Below, in pieces: positions 33,381 to 46,448 of a stretch of 64,000 nt of DNA. Source of the stretch: Dermanyssus gallinae (taxonomy: Eukaryota > Arthropoda > Arachnida > Mesostigmata > Dermanyssidae). The position numbers were made by a program, and so were the translations under genes. The number at the start of each line of letters is the position of its first letter. Position 1 is the stretch's first letter. A model generated the notes under the pieces. It saw only the letters and a list, made by a program, of their open reading frames with translations. It searched no databases and was not told the origin of the DNA. The DNA lies in contig QVRM01002280.1 of NCBI GenBank assembly GCA_003439945.1, forward strand, positions 27,192 to 91,191, in the 5' to 3' direction.

Positions 33381-36300
33381 GAAGTCGACAATCGTATTGA
33401 AGGGCTATTACAACTGGGAAACGTAGCCAGTGGAGACTGCGCTATTATTTGCAATTTTATGTTAACGCTGGTGCTGGTTAGAGTGTACCAGCGCAGCTCT
33501 CAGGTGAGTCTGTAAATGGGGGAGGGCGCACAAAAAATAACGTAACAATAAGATAGACGCTGCGGCTGCACCGATGGGCGTACCACACCGCAAGCTTTGT
33601 ATAATGCAAATGAGTGCGGTTGAGAACAGTGCGGGACTCGCTCTCGTGTTTGAAAGCGCGTTTTTTTTTTAATTGTTGAATACGTTAGATACTAGATGGC
33701 GACGTAAAGTACGCTTGCGTCAGCGAAACACGCGGTAGTGGCACACCTCACCGGCGACCTCACAGTCACGACCACCTCAGCTCTAATTTGGAACCTTACG
33801 GGCATCTATCATGTTGATATACGCAGTCCGAAGTGTGCACGGGCAGAAGACATTCCTTACGTCCGTCTCACGCCATAGCATTCATCGTCCATACCTTGCT
33901 TGAGAGCACTGATAGGAAAGATTTAATATTTTGTATTATTTTTTGAAATTTAATTTTAAAAAATGTTAAATTTTAATTCTAGAAAAATACGCGCGTGTTC
34001 ATCAGAGGTACGCCAATTGAATGGGTGCTTCTGGTTTGACTTAATCACAGATTAGACAGGACTCTAAGTATATGAGATTGCTGGTCCGCGTGTTGTCTAG
34101 GTACATTTTGTGCCCACATGCCGCAGGCTTTTACCTCCAAGTTTCAACAGTCTTTGGACACATACTAGTTGTAATTCGATCGATTTATTTGTTTAGAAAC
34201 CACATACGATGTTATTACTGACTTGATATATATATATATACTTGATATATATATATATATATATAGGTAGAATGGCAAGGCTTGCTGTACTAGGCTCACT
34301 AAATAGAAGCGTTTCCATCTATTAAACAGAGACAAAGGCAAATCAAACAGAGCTTCCCTTTGGGAACGTGTCGGGACGTGGACGTGCAACACGCAAGTTG
34401 TGCCATGCTGCGATTCTACCCCTGTTGTTCAGTACGTTGCCTGTGAGCCCAGTGCAGCACGCCAGATATAAGATTAGCGTTAAGCTCTTCATATACAACT
34501 GCACAAGCTGCCCCGTGCGAGATCGGAACATACAGGCGAATGTTTTTCTCTCTCTCCTAATAAAGACTTTAGCTTCCTGCACACACTATACAGTGATCGC
34601 TGTTTCTGCTGTAAGTTAGCAGCTGTCCAGAACGAGAGACAAACATAACGAAAGCTAACCTAAATAAATACATTTATACTCACAGCAGTACTTACTTTGA
34701 AACTGGCGTCTACCCACATGCATATATGTATACGTTACATATATGCATGCGTATAGTAAGGGTCTTGCGAGTTTTCGCTTTCCACAATCTGCAGAATTGC
34801 AGATATCATCTCCACCCAAGAGCCAGACTTAAGCTCCTCCTTCGAAATTGCACTTCTTAAGTTTCATGGGAAATTTCAAGCCTTTAATGCGTTCTGCTAG
34901 ATTTTTGAACTTAGTTCCCTGCAGACGAGAGTGAGGTGTCCCTATGGTAGGCTATCAGCTATGCAAGGTGATGGGTAAAGTTTAATACAAGCAGCAGTGT
35001 CTGCACTGCTTACCTTGGAACTGGTATCGGGCGTATGCGTGCTAAACGGCTGCCAAAAGTGCCGACCGAAGTAACTGCAGCAGGTAACAGCACCAGCAAA
35101 GGACGTCAGTGGTCTGTTTTCGACTCCCTGCGGCTCCAAATCGGTTGGCAGGGTCGCCTTTGTTGTCTTGTTGTCATTGCGTATTCTTGCCGCCATCTGC
35201 TTACTGATACAATTGCATACCGGAAGTATTTGATCAGCCGGCCAGAAGAGAAGGAGGAACAGAAGAAGAAGCGAGTACAGTGGGCAGCGTTTCCTACGTG
35301 CTGTTGTTTGGCTTGAATGGACTGGAAATAAATTTGCTTTCGTCGCTCAATTTCAGAGTTGGAAAACTGACTTTAACTACTTCGCAGTGAACGCACAAGT
35401 GACTCGGCAGAGCCAGACGATAATGGCGCAACACGACCCGCTAATAATAATAATAATAATAATAATAGAAAAGGCCGTGAAACCACACTAGGATAATTTA
35501 AAGATAATGTGTCAGTGCTCAAAAACAAAAAACTCTGAAAAGTCTCCTGCAGACTGTTACGAAGACCCCAGTTAATAGACTAAACGGCTTAGGCTGAAGA
35601 TCGGCAGAGCGTGTCTATATGACTGAAAGAAAAGGGGGCAATGTAAGCTCTGCCGCTAGAGCCCTGCTGTCATTAGACACATTTGCACCGCGTAACTCCC
35701 GCACAGAGCGTGAATTAAGAAATAAACACCCGCCACTTTCGACCGTCTGTCAGGCGCCTTTAAAAGCCTTTGAACAACCTACAGTTGGATTCTGTGAGAG
35801 CGTTGAAAATTCGGCAGCAATCTTAGAGGCAATTCGCAAGCGGAGGCGGACTGAATGGACTGCAACCACGTTATCTGCGTGATTTACTGGGTCAAACCGT
35901 TCCTTCGCCAGACTGCCTCCTAAAATATTTGAGCATGTTTCTGGACAGTGTGTAGGTTAGACGGCATTTCACCTAAGTTTCGTTTACCGGTATTCTGTGG
36001 TGCAAGTCTCACAAGTGTTAAAAAAAAACTATTCTATAAGGTTCACAGCTTGTGGAAATTTGCTTAGGACTGCTGCAAAGATGGCAAAGACGAATGAACA
36101 AGAAGGCAATTTTGACAGCGATCTTGCCACATCAGGTTGGAATGGCTGTAAAAGGCGGCGCCTGTAGTAAATGCTACACGCGCTCTCTTGGAGGCTGAAA
36201 GCCAAATAAGGGTTCTGGTCAACTTGATATCTGCAGTGCATTTCATACGTTAAAATAAGCAGGATACTAGATACAGTGATATGGAAAAGTCCAGAGCTTT

Positions 36301-36984
36301 TGAGAGGTCATAGAGATCCCTCACTTTTAATCTGGGGCACAACTTCAACATTGCTTTTGAAAGCATGATTTCAGCAGGGTGGTCCGCTGGGCCATGCTTT
36401 ATTCAGTCTCGGTATATCAGATATAATATCGCAATTACAGGGCTCTTTTAACGTGTGATATCTAGATCAAACCTAAACAACCTAGAAGTTTTAGGGTTCG
36501 CGTGAGACAAGACGGAATTTCACATACACTCTCTGAAGAAAGAGGCCCTGATCAAAATGCAACATCAGGCTGCGTTCTGCATTTGGAGATATAGCCCGGG
36601 ACTATCAAGATTTGACTACATACTGCGTACATGGCCTGCTTTGTCCTGAAACATCAAGCACATTTGATGACGTCAGGAGAAACATACTTAGTGACGACCT
36701 GAACGTCCTTTTAGAAGAGAACACATGACAGAGGGCTCCGAGATTCCGAAATCGTCCGATACAAGAAGGTGATCTGGGAATAGGCCGTTTGCAGAGCGAA
36801 AGCGGCATCTATTTAAGGCGCCATAGAGTAAGGTAATTTTTAAAAGGATTGCGATAATACGTTCAGACCTCACAACTGTAACGTTGTTTAAATAAGAATA
36901 ATAAGTTATTATGCCCCAGCGGGCTGTGCACACGTTCTTACATCACAAATGTTTATTTTGCTACACTTAAATAAATGATGATAT

Positions 36985-37015
<31 letters not shown>

Positions 37016-37029
37016 TATATACATATATA
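33381..37029. other. Intergenic stretch, no gene recognised
   Basis: Contains a poly-T run near 33660, TA arrays at 34228-34265 and 36985-37012 and an (AAT)n run at 35443-35467. Short open frames are present, including an 87-codon + frame with ATG at 35619-35882, of no known family. No splice-bounded exon was convincing. Confidence 0.4.
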
Positions 37030-38229
37030 CAGGTAGTTCAATAAGTTCTTAGAATGAGCTTTTTAGAATTCGAATTTTGGCACGCTTTCACCGCTAATAG
37101 GAACTGCAACTTTTCGACTGCTAGCACTCAATATATTATGGTGATTGGCCGTTGCGATTTCGTTTGATAGCTTTTCCCGTGCAACGTATCGGCGTGATTT
37201 TTAAAAATGGAATAAAAATAGTTTCGAGTGGTTATCAAACATTTTTATTTTAAAGGTTGGAATGCGACCCAAGTAAAAATTGAGTTAGACGAGACGTACA
37301 GTGACTCTGCGCCATGTTTTGCCACTGTTTCCAACTGGATTAATGTGTTAAAAAGAGGTCGCAGGAGCACCGAGAATGAACTACGTCCAGGAGGCCAAAA
37401 AACGGCAACTGATGAGGAAAACGTAGAGAAAGTGCAAAAAATTCTTGCCACAGATAAACGAATGAACATCAAGGAACTAGTGGAGGCATTAGGGATTAGT
37501 TTAGGCAGTGTGCATTTTATCCTATACGAAAACTTGAAGATGAAAGAGCTTAGAGCAAAATGGCTGCCGCATTTGCTCAACCAAGGCCAAAAAGACGCGC
37601 CTGTTTTGGCTTTACAGCGAAATTTGGCCAAGATGTCGAACAATCTGTCGGATTTTTGGTGCAGATTCATGACCGTCGATAAAAGCCGGGTTCATCACTA
37701 CACTCCCGAGACCTAAGAAGCATCTTGCCAATGGTGTGCACCTGATGAAGGACCTCCGAAGAGGGTGCGGACAACGGCATTGACCGGAAAGGTGATGGCT
37801 ACAGTTTTTTAAGACCAACGTAGAATAATGCTGGTCGACTACCTTGAGAGCTGTAAAACGATCACAGGAGAATATTATGCAAGACTGTTGGACTGCCGTT
37901 AGCAAGAACTCATCGTGAAACGGCCCGCTTTGCAGAAGAAGGTTGTCCCGTTTCACCAGGGCAATGCTCCTGCACACAAGTCCCGGCAAGCATCGGCAAA
38001 GAAGAATAGTCTCGGTGGAAAGCGTTTTTCCAGCAATGAAGAGGTTAAGTGTGCTGTCAATGGCTATTTTCAGTCTAACGACGCGGAATTCTACTCAAGA
38101 GGTATGAAAGCTCTGAAATCTCGGTGGGAAAAGTGTATTGAGCTTCTCGGGGAGTATATCGAATAAGAAAAATTTAAAAACATGATTTGGAAAATTCTCG
38201 GTTTTCATTCTAAGAACTTATTGAACTAC

Positions 38230-38232
<3 letters not shown>
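37030..38232 (+). mobile_element. mariner transposon, inactive
   Basis: Perfect 28-bp terminal inverted repeats (37030-37057 and 38205-38232, starting CAGGTAGTTCAATAAG), each flanked by TA, enclose a transposase remnant. The total is 1203 bp, slightly short for mariner (about 1.3 kb) because of an internal deletion. The intact termini mean it could still be mobilised in trans if a matching transposase existed. Confidence 0.95.
37207..38166 (+). pseudogene. mariner transposase, four stops and lost catalytic residues
   Basis: The original ATG (37207) is followed in frame by TAA and TAG, then the frame opens at 37228 for 162 codons. The helix-turn-helix part is clear (KIELDETYSDSAPCFATVSN, GGQKTATDEENVEKV, EALGISLGSVHFIL). 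In the catalytic domain the first Asp survives (TVDKSRVHHYTPET), then TAA interrupts. FWD reads F-stop-D, a further TAG follows LLDCR, and HQDNAPAH reads HQGNAPAH (second catalytic Asp to Gly). The YSPDLAPSD segment with the third Asp is deleted, so the frame jumps from SRQASAKK to LGGKRFSSNEEV. The catalytic domain is non-functional. Confidence 0.92.

Positions 38233-38306
<74 letters not shown>
38233..38306. repeat. (TA)n array at mariner border
   Basis: Pure TA run of about 36 units starting exactly at the right end of the mariner, consistent with expansion of the TA target duplication. Confidence 0.9.
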
Positions 38307-38309
<3 letters not shown>

Positions 38310-39182
38310 TGTTACTTCTTGCAATCGGCCGACCCATCAACTCTCGGGACTAGGGAGTTCTATTTACGAGACGCCCGCTGATTCAATTGACCCAGTAACC
38401 AATAATAATAATAATAGGGCGACATCCAGCATGCAGGCTTGATTGCAACCGTCTCTGGTATCCACTTGTTCAAAAAAAAGCTCGCTAAATTCTACGCCGA
38501 ATACTTGCTCCTAAGCAAGTTAAGCTTTAATTAAGGTCACCTATGCAATTTTCATTATTGTAATTAGTATTTTTTGTAAATATATTTATACTACGTGCAG
38601 AATTCCACGGAGTACCATATTAAAACACTTACACATAGATGTTATTATCTCACGTTTTCTGGTCAACTGCGGTCTCCTGCTCTGCTTATAGGTCACTAGA
38701 AGGGTTATCATCCCTATGCACGGCTACCGCCGGAAACGTACTCGTGTATTTGTTTCACGTAGACTAAGTATCTGCAACGGATTGCGTGTAAAAAGTTTAT
38801 AGGCTTTTTTTTATACTTGTAAATTTATAATATATGTGTACTTATAATATATGTATGTCATGAAAATCTCTGCGGAGTCTAACGCTGCATTTACAGCCGT
38901 ACGTGACCTCCAACGAGATCACGCATTGCTGTGAGTTTACTTCTTCTCGCATGTCCGAGTCCTCTGCGTCCCAACACGTTCCCAAGAGGAAACTCTGCTT
39001 GATTTGCCTCTGGCTCTATTTAGCGGATGGAAACACCTACGTTTAGTGACCCTAATACAACAACCCTTGGCATTCTACCTGTGCGAACTTAACCTCGAGT
39101 CAGAAGAGTTAATACCACAACAAACACATAGAAGTGCCAGCGCTAATACAGTCACAGCCCAACGGACGATATAACATTTGTC

Positions 39183-39222
<40 letters not shown>

Positions 39223-42200
39223 GCAAACTTACAGATTCTTCGTAAATTCCAAGCTTGCGTTTAACATTGCGCTAAAGACTGTAAACGTCCATAGTTAATT
39301 TTTTTCTGGGATTCTTTCGTTAATAAAAGTATAACGATAGATTCTATTCGCTTTTTATCATATATCGGTTATCATGGTCGGTTCAACCCTGTCCGAGCTT
39401 TACTACAGATGTCGTCACTCAATCTAGTTTACCAACTGGCGAACATTGTACACTATTAGCATTTTAGTGCTTCGTTTGCTACAATGCAAGCTGAATAACG
39501 CGACTATGCGCTTTCCATGGTTTCGTCAGGCTGTTAGAAAATCTCTATTATCATAAAGAGGGGCATCTTTCGCTTTAGCAATCTTCTCTCCAAACAACTG
39601 ATAGTTGTTGGCTTGTCCATGTTTCTAGGACGCCAGGAAGCCGCTTTGGCAGCAGGGCTGGGGTGTAACCAGTCCCGACTGTATGGTCGTACGTCCCGGC
39701 TGTATGGCCCGTATGGTCTGTTAAGCACTGTTTGTTAGGCTGTAAGGATGCCAAGGTTCTCCATGGAACAACCTTTCTTTTTCCTGGGAGGTTTCGGAAA
39801 TGCATGATGCACATGCGCCACTAGCAGCCTGCGTGACTAGTGTGAGACTTGCAAACCCACTAAACCCGGATTCCTCCCCACCCCCCAGGCTCGGTATTAC
39901 TTTAGCATTACTTCAAAGCCGTGGAAGAGGGGCTGGCTGCTCCATGAAACAACCTGCAACAGTTGGCCGCCGCGGCCGCTTTGCATTGGTTAATTTAATG
40001 TGGGCTTTATGTTGCTTATGTCGTTAGTTAGCAGCTAACAGCTTACTGTGTTGGCTGTGTGCTTCCCAAGTGTGGTCGGAACCCTTTGCTTGGCTTTGTC
40101 TTCTCGTAGAAGCGCACTGATCCCTTAAATCTAGTTAGTGTGCACATTTAGAGAGACGAGGTTCTTGACTAGACCCAGTACAACGGTGCGACGACGTGAC
40201 AGCTAGCGTCAAGCTTTGCAGTGACCTTGACGCCTGGGCCGCCGTAACGAAAGGGCAGCTTACTTCCAGCTGACGTTAACTACGTCAGAATGTAGGTAGT
40301 TAACCTGGATACGTCTATTGCTGTTATTGAAGATCTCTGATGACATTTTCACAGGTCTCAATGTTTGTGTCCCTAAATGTAGAACCTAGACGTCCCTAGA
40401 AAACATTCGAGAATCATAAGCAACGAATTGTATCCATAGTGGACTTTAATAAGCGAACGTCTTTAGAGCCATGCTGTTAAGATATTGACTTTCTTTGTAT
40501 ATAAAATCATGTAAGGGTGAAAATCATTGAGCTACCTTGAAAAAAATGTTTGATATATAATACTAATAAATACATTAATTTATACAGTATATATAATGGA
40601 ATAACAATTACCTTTCGGTACGGCAAGAAGCCTATACGGCTCAGTATACCGGTATCTTTTTTTGTAATGATTTCGCGCTACGCAGGGTTCACTGTAAAAA
40701 CACGACTGCGCTGAGACTTCAGGACCCATTCGAGATTGTCGTTTACCAAAAAATAGCGTTTTTATTGTTTCATTGTCTAGGTATCATCTATTTTATGGCG
40801 ACTAAATGAGTTTGACTCTGAAGTAGCTCCTCGCTTGTTAGGCAGAGTAGGGGTAAATCTAGCGGGTCTTTCGGTGGTACGCCTACGACCAAATGGACGA
40901 GGTTATTATCTAGACATAATTCCGTTTCCCACAGCCCTTTCTCGGAGGGCTAGCTGGCTATTACGCCAGCATGCCTTTTCTCGCTCTTGAGGCATGTCAT
41001 TTTTTCTAGCTGTACTGAAATCGCGTCTTTGGAAACGATTCAACTTTTACATCGTCTGTCTGAAGAAAGGTCACAAACTATATCGCCGCAAGGGTTGCTG
41101 CTTCTATATCTCCAGGCCTTCCAGAGTCTAGTTGTTAAAAGCACTTCCTGACGCGTGCTGATGTTCGTCTTTACATGTACATTTTGCGCCAATCTTAATG
41201 CTTACACTTTAAGCTATAAGTTTGTTAAGTGGCATTTATTCCATACGCCAATTTGCAACATGTAGTAGTGGTAGTAGTCGGATGGCATGTGGAACCTTTT
41301 CATAGTAGAAACAATTAATAACTGCTGCTAGATTTATTTTTAAACAGCTGTGCAGTGTTCCACTTAGATAACTGAACAGGTTTCTGTCTTACCTGGAATC
41401 CATCATCTCATGTCTCTCTCTCTCTCTCTCTCATCTGTCGTACATGGAATCTTTTAAGTCTATCGTTTTGATCTTGCTGGAGGGTCAAAGACAGGCAGTG
41501 ACGTCGTCAACACTTACCTACCTAAAGAAGACATCTGTGTACTAAGGCATAATAAGGAAGTTTGGGTTATCTGACCTATAAGGGATGTTGTTTGTGCCTC
41601 CGGGTATCTTTATCAGCATCGGCGGTGCGCCTATTGACAGGAAGAGCTCGAACGACATTGATGAGATTACAGAACTCCGCTAGTAATATGACTACAAATA
41701 GGACTGCTGTTTCATCGAGGTCAGGTTACGCTTAATGTTGATGCTGCCGTCAGCCGTACACTTTATTCGTCTAATTCCAATAAAATGTTTACACATTCTT
41801 CGGATATTCTGGCTTGGCCCACCTAGTTAGTGAGCTCGCTGTTTGGGATTTGTAACTGCAATTAGATGCGCCGATAGATATAGGTCATATCATAATTCTT
41901 CGCTCTTGCTCTATCTAGAAAAATCCAAGCACATCGACGCTACAATAGGAGTCCAAACGCATGTGGGAGATTAACCATATGCTGACTTTCGGTTGATTAG
42001 GGACTCGTTAAAAGTGCTGCTCTGGATCGGATATGTCTCTTTTCAGCATTATTCAGCAGCACTTATGCTTTAATTTCTCTACTTGCCTGCCCGTTTTCGT
42101 GAATAACGCTTTGTACTCCCGACGAGGTATAAACATAATTTGCCACATGTAAAGTAACTTGGGGCGGAATTCCGGGAAGACAACTGGCGCCGCGTTCGGC

Positions 42201-42720
42201 GGGTTCAGCGCTGAGCGATGGGACATATTTGACTTGGCCGCACTGCCGCAGTAGGGAGTTGGCTTACTCCCATGAGCATACACGTAAGTACGGCTTTAGC
42301 CTTTTATTCAGCATAATTTTTGTATAATATAGTTAAACAGCGTAAATTCGAATTAAACTCAGATTTTGGTTAATCCTAGTTGACCTGAGTATTTGCTGTA
42401 AATGTGTGAAATCAGAACGCAAAGCAATTTGATCTTCTTCAAATATTCTTTTTAGTATGGTTTTTTGCAGTTTCTTATAAATTAGGTGTCCACTGTTACT
42501 CTGTAGTCAGTTTAAGCTAGGAAAAGGTAATACTCAAAATACTAGATATTTATATAAACAGGTCTTTCAGAGTTTGTCCAACAATCTTTATGGTCTAGGA
42601 CAATTGGGCGAAAAATTATTTTTGTACTGAATCGTACTAGATTCCAAAGTTTGTTGGACGACTTCTAGGTGACCTTATATATATACATATATATTTATAT
42701 ATATATGTATACCTCCTCCA
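38307..42720. other. Long intergenic stretch, no gene recognised
   Basis: Short frames only. It holds an (AAT)n run at 38400-38415, a TA array at 39186-39219 and a (CT)n run at 41411-41430. The 76-codon minus frame at 42053-42283 has no family. Confidence 0.4.
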
Positions 42721-42721
42721 G

Positions 42722-42850
42722 ATGCCGGCTATGTAACAGTGGTTAGGGCAATGGCGTTCGGCACACATTCGAGATAAGCACGGCTTTGATCACCAGCCTC
42801 GGCTGCTAATTGCCCAACTGGGACAACGATACCACATCTTATGTTTCCCC
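42722..42850 (+). mobile_element. Degenerate tRNA-like SINE head, second type
   Basis: AACAGTGGTTAGGGCAATGG resembles a tRNA D-arm and box A. About 50 bp later GGCTTTGATCACCAGCC occupies the place of box B and the T-arm. The sequence after it (to about 42990) may be the SINE body. It does not match family S; no second copy was found in the window. Confidence 0.4.
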
Positions 42851-44848
42851 ACCTTGTGACCCCCAGCTTGTGGACACTCTTTTAGGAAGCCACCGACTTG
42901 GCGGGTAAAATAGAGCTTCATTTCTGAGAGTATGCCCAACTGTACGTCGCTCTATGGGCTATGACGTCGCTAGAAACGCAGCCTAAGTAGCAAAGTGATC
43001 AGCAATCTTGTTGTAGTGAAAGGCTCAAAGCACTTATGAACGTGATCATGGCGTGGGTACTGGCGCCGGAAATTTGCGCCTGATTTGTTCGGGTCCTCGA
43101 CTGCTGGTACAATGTCAAGCAACAGCTTGTAGAATCGCCAACGACAAACGCCTTACCACGGAATAACCCAAATATTTGTTGGGACAGTCTAACACTAATG
43201 ATCATTGTATACATTATGTTGCTCTCGTGATAGGCGGATCCAATAATTCTGGCCACTCTCGGTTCACTTAAGTTATCCGCTAGGACTCGAGTGGTAGCGC
43301 TGAGACCAATGGCCATTAGATGACCCAGTTCTGTCACGTATGCGTTCTGCGTGCGCTGGCGTAAGTCCGGCCACGCTCACGTGGAACAGAAAAAGGCCTT
43401 ATAATTGAGTTCGGTAGCAATATATCGGCGGCGACAGTTTCGTGGGAAAAAAACATTGCAGTCAACCGCAACGAAGCAGGCCCACACATCCAAAAAGAGT
43501 AAAACACTCCATCAACTTGACTATACAAGTCTCTCCAAAAAACTTTAGACTCGCTCAAACTACCAATAAAGTCAGACTTAGCCGCCACGCGCACGCTTAG
43601 TGGCAGGCACTTAAAGCTGGGCGCGTTTATTTTTGCACGTTTGTTCACGTCGTACATTTCTCTGTCTGCTTTTTTCACTATGGGTATCCTTCGCTCAGCC
43701 ATGCGTTAGAATCAACTACATAAGATTCTGGAAGTCTACCCGGGAGCGTGTTGGATATTTTGATGAAACATCCGCATAAAATTCCGGATCACATTAAATT
43801 AGCTATAGTATAGGTGGGAAGTCTAACGCTTCTTTAGAGCAAGCGTTTGTCTAGAAACAGAACAAGAGCGATTGTCACACTCGGCAGTGGAATATTGCTG
43901 CTGATCACGGCAATATTGTGTTTTTTTGTAGTCACCCCCCCCTCCCCCACCCTGGCACGGTCCAGAGTTAAGCACCCTTGAGCTTTGGTTTGTGTGTAAA
44001 ACAGAGTTTCAACATCAGTCTCGTAAGCTTAGCAATTCTCTCGACTGAGAATTTTTGTTTCCAATTTTGTTTATATTTCTCTCGATCAAGGAGTAAATTT
44101 TGGCAACTAACAGTTCCATTGTTAATTGCAGCTTCGTTAAATTAACGAAACAGTAGTTTTATAAAAAGTGCCATATCGGTTTGCCTATCCAAACTGTTAG
44201 GACCGCTAGATGTATGGGTTTCTATTGGTTTATGCTCCGAATGTCTTTAGAATAGTTCCAAATATTGCGTCAGACGTTCGTTATTTTTCTTTTCTTTTTT
44301 CTCAGAGGTATGCTATATCGACCGACCTCGTATTGGCAGAAGGCAGAATTGAGAATTGAGACTTATTGAGACGTTCTGTACCCAACCGAGAACAAAGTCG
44401 AGAGGTGGAAAAAGGAAAACGCGTAGGAAGGAATTACGGTAGACGTCAATGCCAGGCAACAGGTTTTTAACTGTAGGCCAAGTGTTCGGTTGGTTAAACA
44501 TTATTCGTACCGCTTCCGTACTGGTACCGAAGCAAGCCGCCCATCTCACAAGTGATGAAGCAGCCAAGCTCAGCCCTCGTACAGGACATGTAGGCAGGTC
44601 TGGTTCTTCGAATAACATTGTTAGCAGCCGCAATGGCCGCTTATGGCAACGGGCGGTACAATGCAATACAATGTGTGTCACACAGCGCGCCTAGACACGC
44701 CTGCCTGGTCGTCCGTCGTGTCCCGGAACTCGCACACCGTTTATGTTCACAAATCCAATGCGCGCAGAAAATATCGTATTTCCGATGTCTGCCATCTGTA
44801 GTCCCGCGGTACAGCCGTTCGGGAGTTGGCGCTCGCTGTTCCAATATA
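42851..44848. other. Intergenic stretch, two unrecognised minus ORFs
   Basis: Minus frames of 122 codons (43334-43702), 112 codons (42999-43337) and 122 codons (44313-44681) show no domain I know. Frames of this length are expected by chance here. Poly-C/poly-T tracts occur near 43920-43955. Confidence 0.35.
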
Positions 44849-45875
44849 CAGGGTATTACAGGAATATTTGATCAACGATATATGGAATTGTAGAGCTCGT
44901 TAAGGCAAATCTTTTTTCCAATGGAACATGGTCTCTTAGAGGCCCTGTTTCGGAATGAGAGTTAAATGACTACAATTTGTGACATTGCTGTTTTTGCCCG
45001 ACATAGGAGTATAGAATGTGCTGTTGCGAGACAACCAGGTTTCCTAGACAGAAGCTACAGAATACACCGCCGTGTTCGTGAGAAAATTCTGCTTCTTTTC
45101 GCCGAAGAACTCGTAGGGCCGGTCAGAAGATGCTACATGGTCGCTTAGGAGAGAATTCGCCAAAATGAAGTTATTTTATTAACCTTCCGCCCAATTTCTC
45201 AAAATCATTACATTACGACCACTTACAGCGCTCTAAACTATACTCAGGCAAATGCGCATTTCATGACGATCATTTTGTTACCAAACGTATGGCAATGCGA
45301 GCTGTGGTTGCGTAGTAATTACGATTTTTTGGTGGGATGTCCAGATTAAGTGCATGTAAAATGACGCGCTGCGGCTGTCGCGCGACACGTCGGCGGTAGT
45401 GAACGTCGCCACACAGTCATTTTACATGCACTTAATCTGGACATCCCACCAAAAAATCGTAATTACTCCGCAACCACAGCTCGCATTGCCATACGTTTGG
45501 TACCAAAATGATCGTCATGAAATGCGCATTTGCCCGAATATGTTAGTTTAGAGCGCTGTAAGTGGTCGTAAGGTAATGATTTTGAGGTACTGGGCGTGAA
45601 GGTTAATAAAATAACTTCATTTTGGCGAATTCTCTTCTAAGCGACCATGTAGCATCTTCTGACCGGCCTTATGAGTTCTTCGAAAGAAGCAGAAACCTGG
45701 TTGTCTCGCAACAGCTCCTATGTCGGGCAAAAACACCAATGTCACAAATTGTAGTAATTTAACTCTCATTCCGAAACAGGGCATCTTAGAGACCATGTTT
45801 CATTGGAAAAAACATTTGCCTTAACGAGCTCTACAATTCCATATATCGTTGATCAAATATTCCTGTAATACCCTG
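44849..45875. mobile_element. Foldback (palindromic) MITE, family F1, copy 2
   Basis: Starts CAGGGTATTACAGGAATATT and ends with the complement, CCCTG, with TATA on both sides. The two arms of about 480 bp are inverted copies. It shares most arm blocks with the element at 12809-13899 (for example GATGTCCAGATTAAGTGCAT), with roughly 10-15% difference. The 60-bp centre (45361-45420) is exactly the reverse complement of the centre of that copy. Confidence 0.88.
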
Positions 45876-46414
45876 TATATGACATATGCTTGCAGGCGTG
45901 TATGCAGTAAACATTGTCGTAGCCTGTGAGCAACACCACCGTCAACAGTCTACTAAGGTTCGTAGCGTGATTGACTAACGTATGGCGTATATCTATTTGC
46001 TGATCTATCTATCCATCTGTCTATCCATACATAGAACCTTTGGGTTTGTGTAAAATGTTTTAATCCAATCCCCAGACAAGCTCAGCAAAATGTTCACTAA
46101 TTTAGTTTCTCTCGCTGAGTCAGCTGGTGTGCCCGCCGGTTCTGCTCCCAAAGCCTCATTGTTCGCTTTAAACTTCTAGAAACGAACGCTAAGCGTTCAA
46201 TTCCAGCGCCTTTACTGCTCAGCAACTTTACGAGCTCAACAGAAATTTCACCCAGATGTGCATCTGCAACTCATCAACAGGCCGAAAATTACTTTTCACC
46301 AGGGTGGTAGCGCGCAATCCCATGTGAGCCGCTCCCCCCCCCTGCCCCGGAAGAAGTTAACGACTTGCTTTGGGAATTCAATAAGCACTCATCGTATGGC
46401 CAGAATAATGTTGT

Positions 46415-46448
<34 letters not shown>

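Noticed and set aside
35014..35074. Short minus-strand block with acceptor CTGCTGCAG and donor AAG/GTAAGC, similar to sequence near 34695
   Set aside because: Only 61 nt; the related site near 34695 lacks the acceptor, so a diverged repeat is as likely as an exon.
43334..43702. 122-codon minus-strand ORF
   Set aside because: No motif recognised, and frames of about 120 codons are expected by chance in 64 kb.
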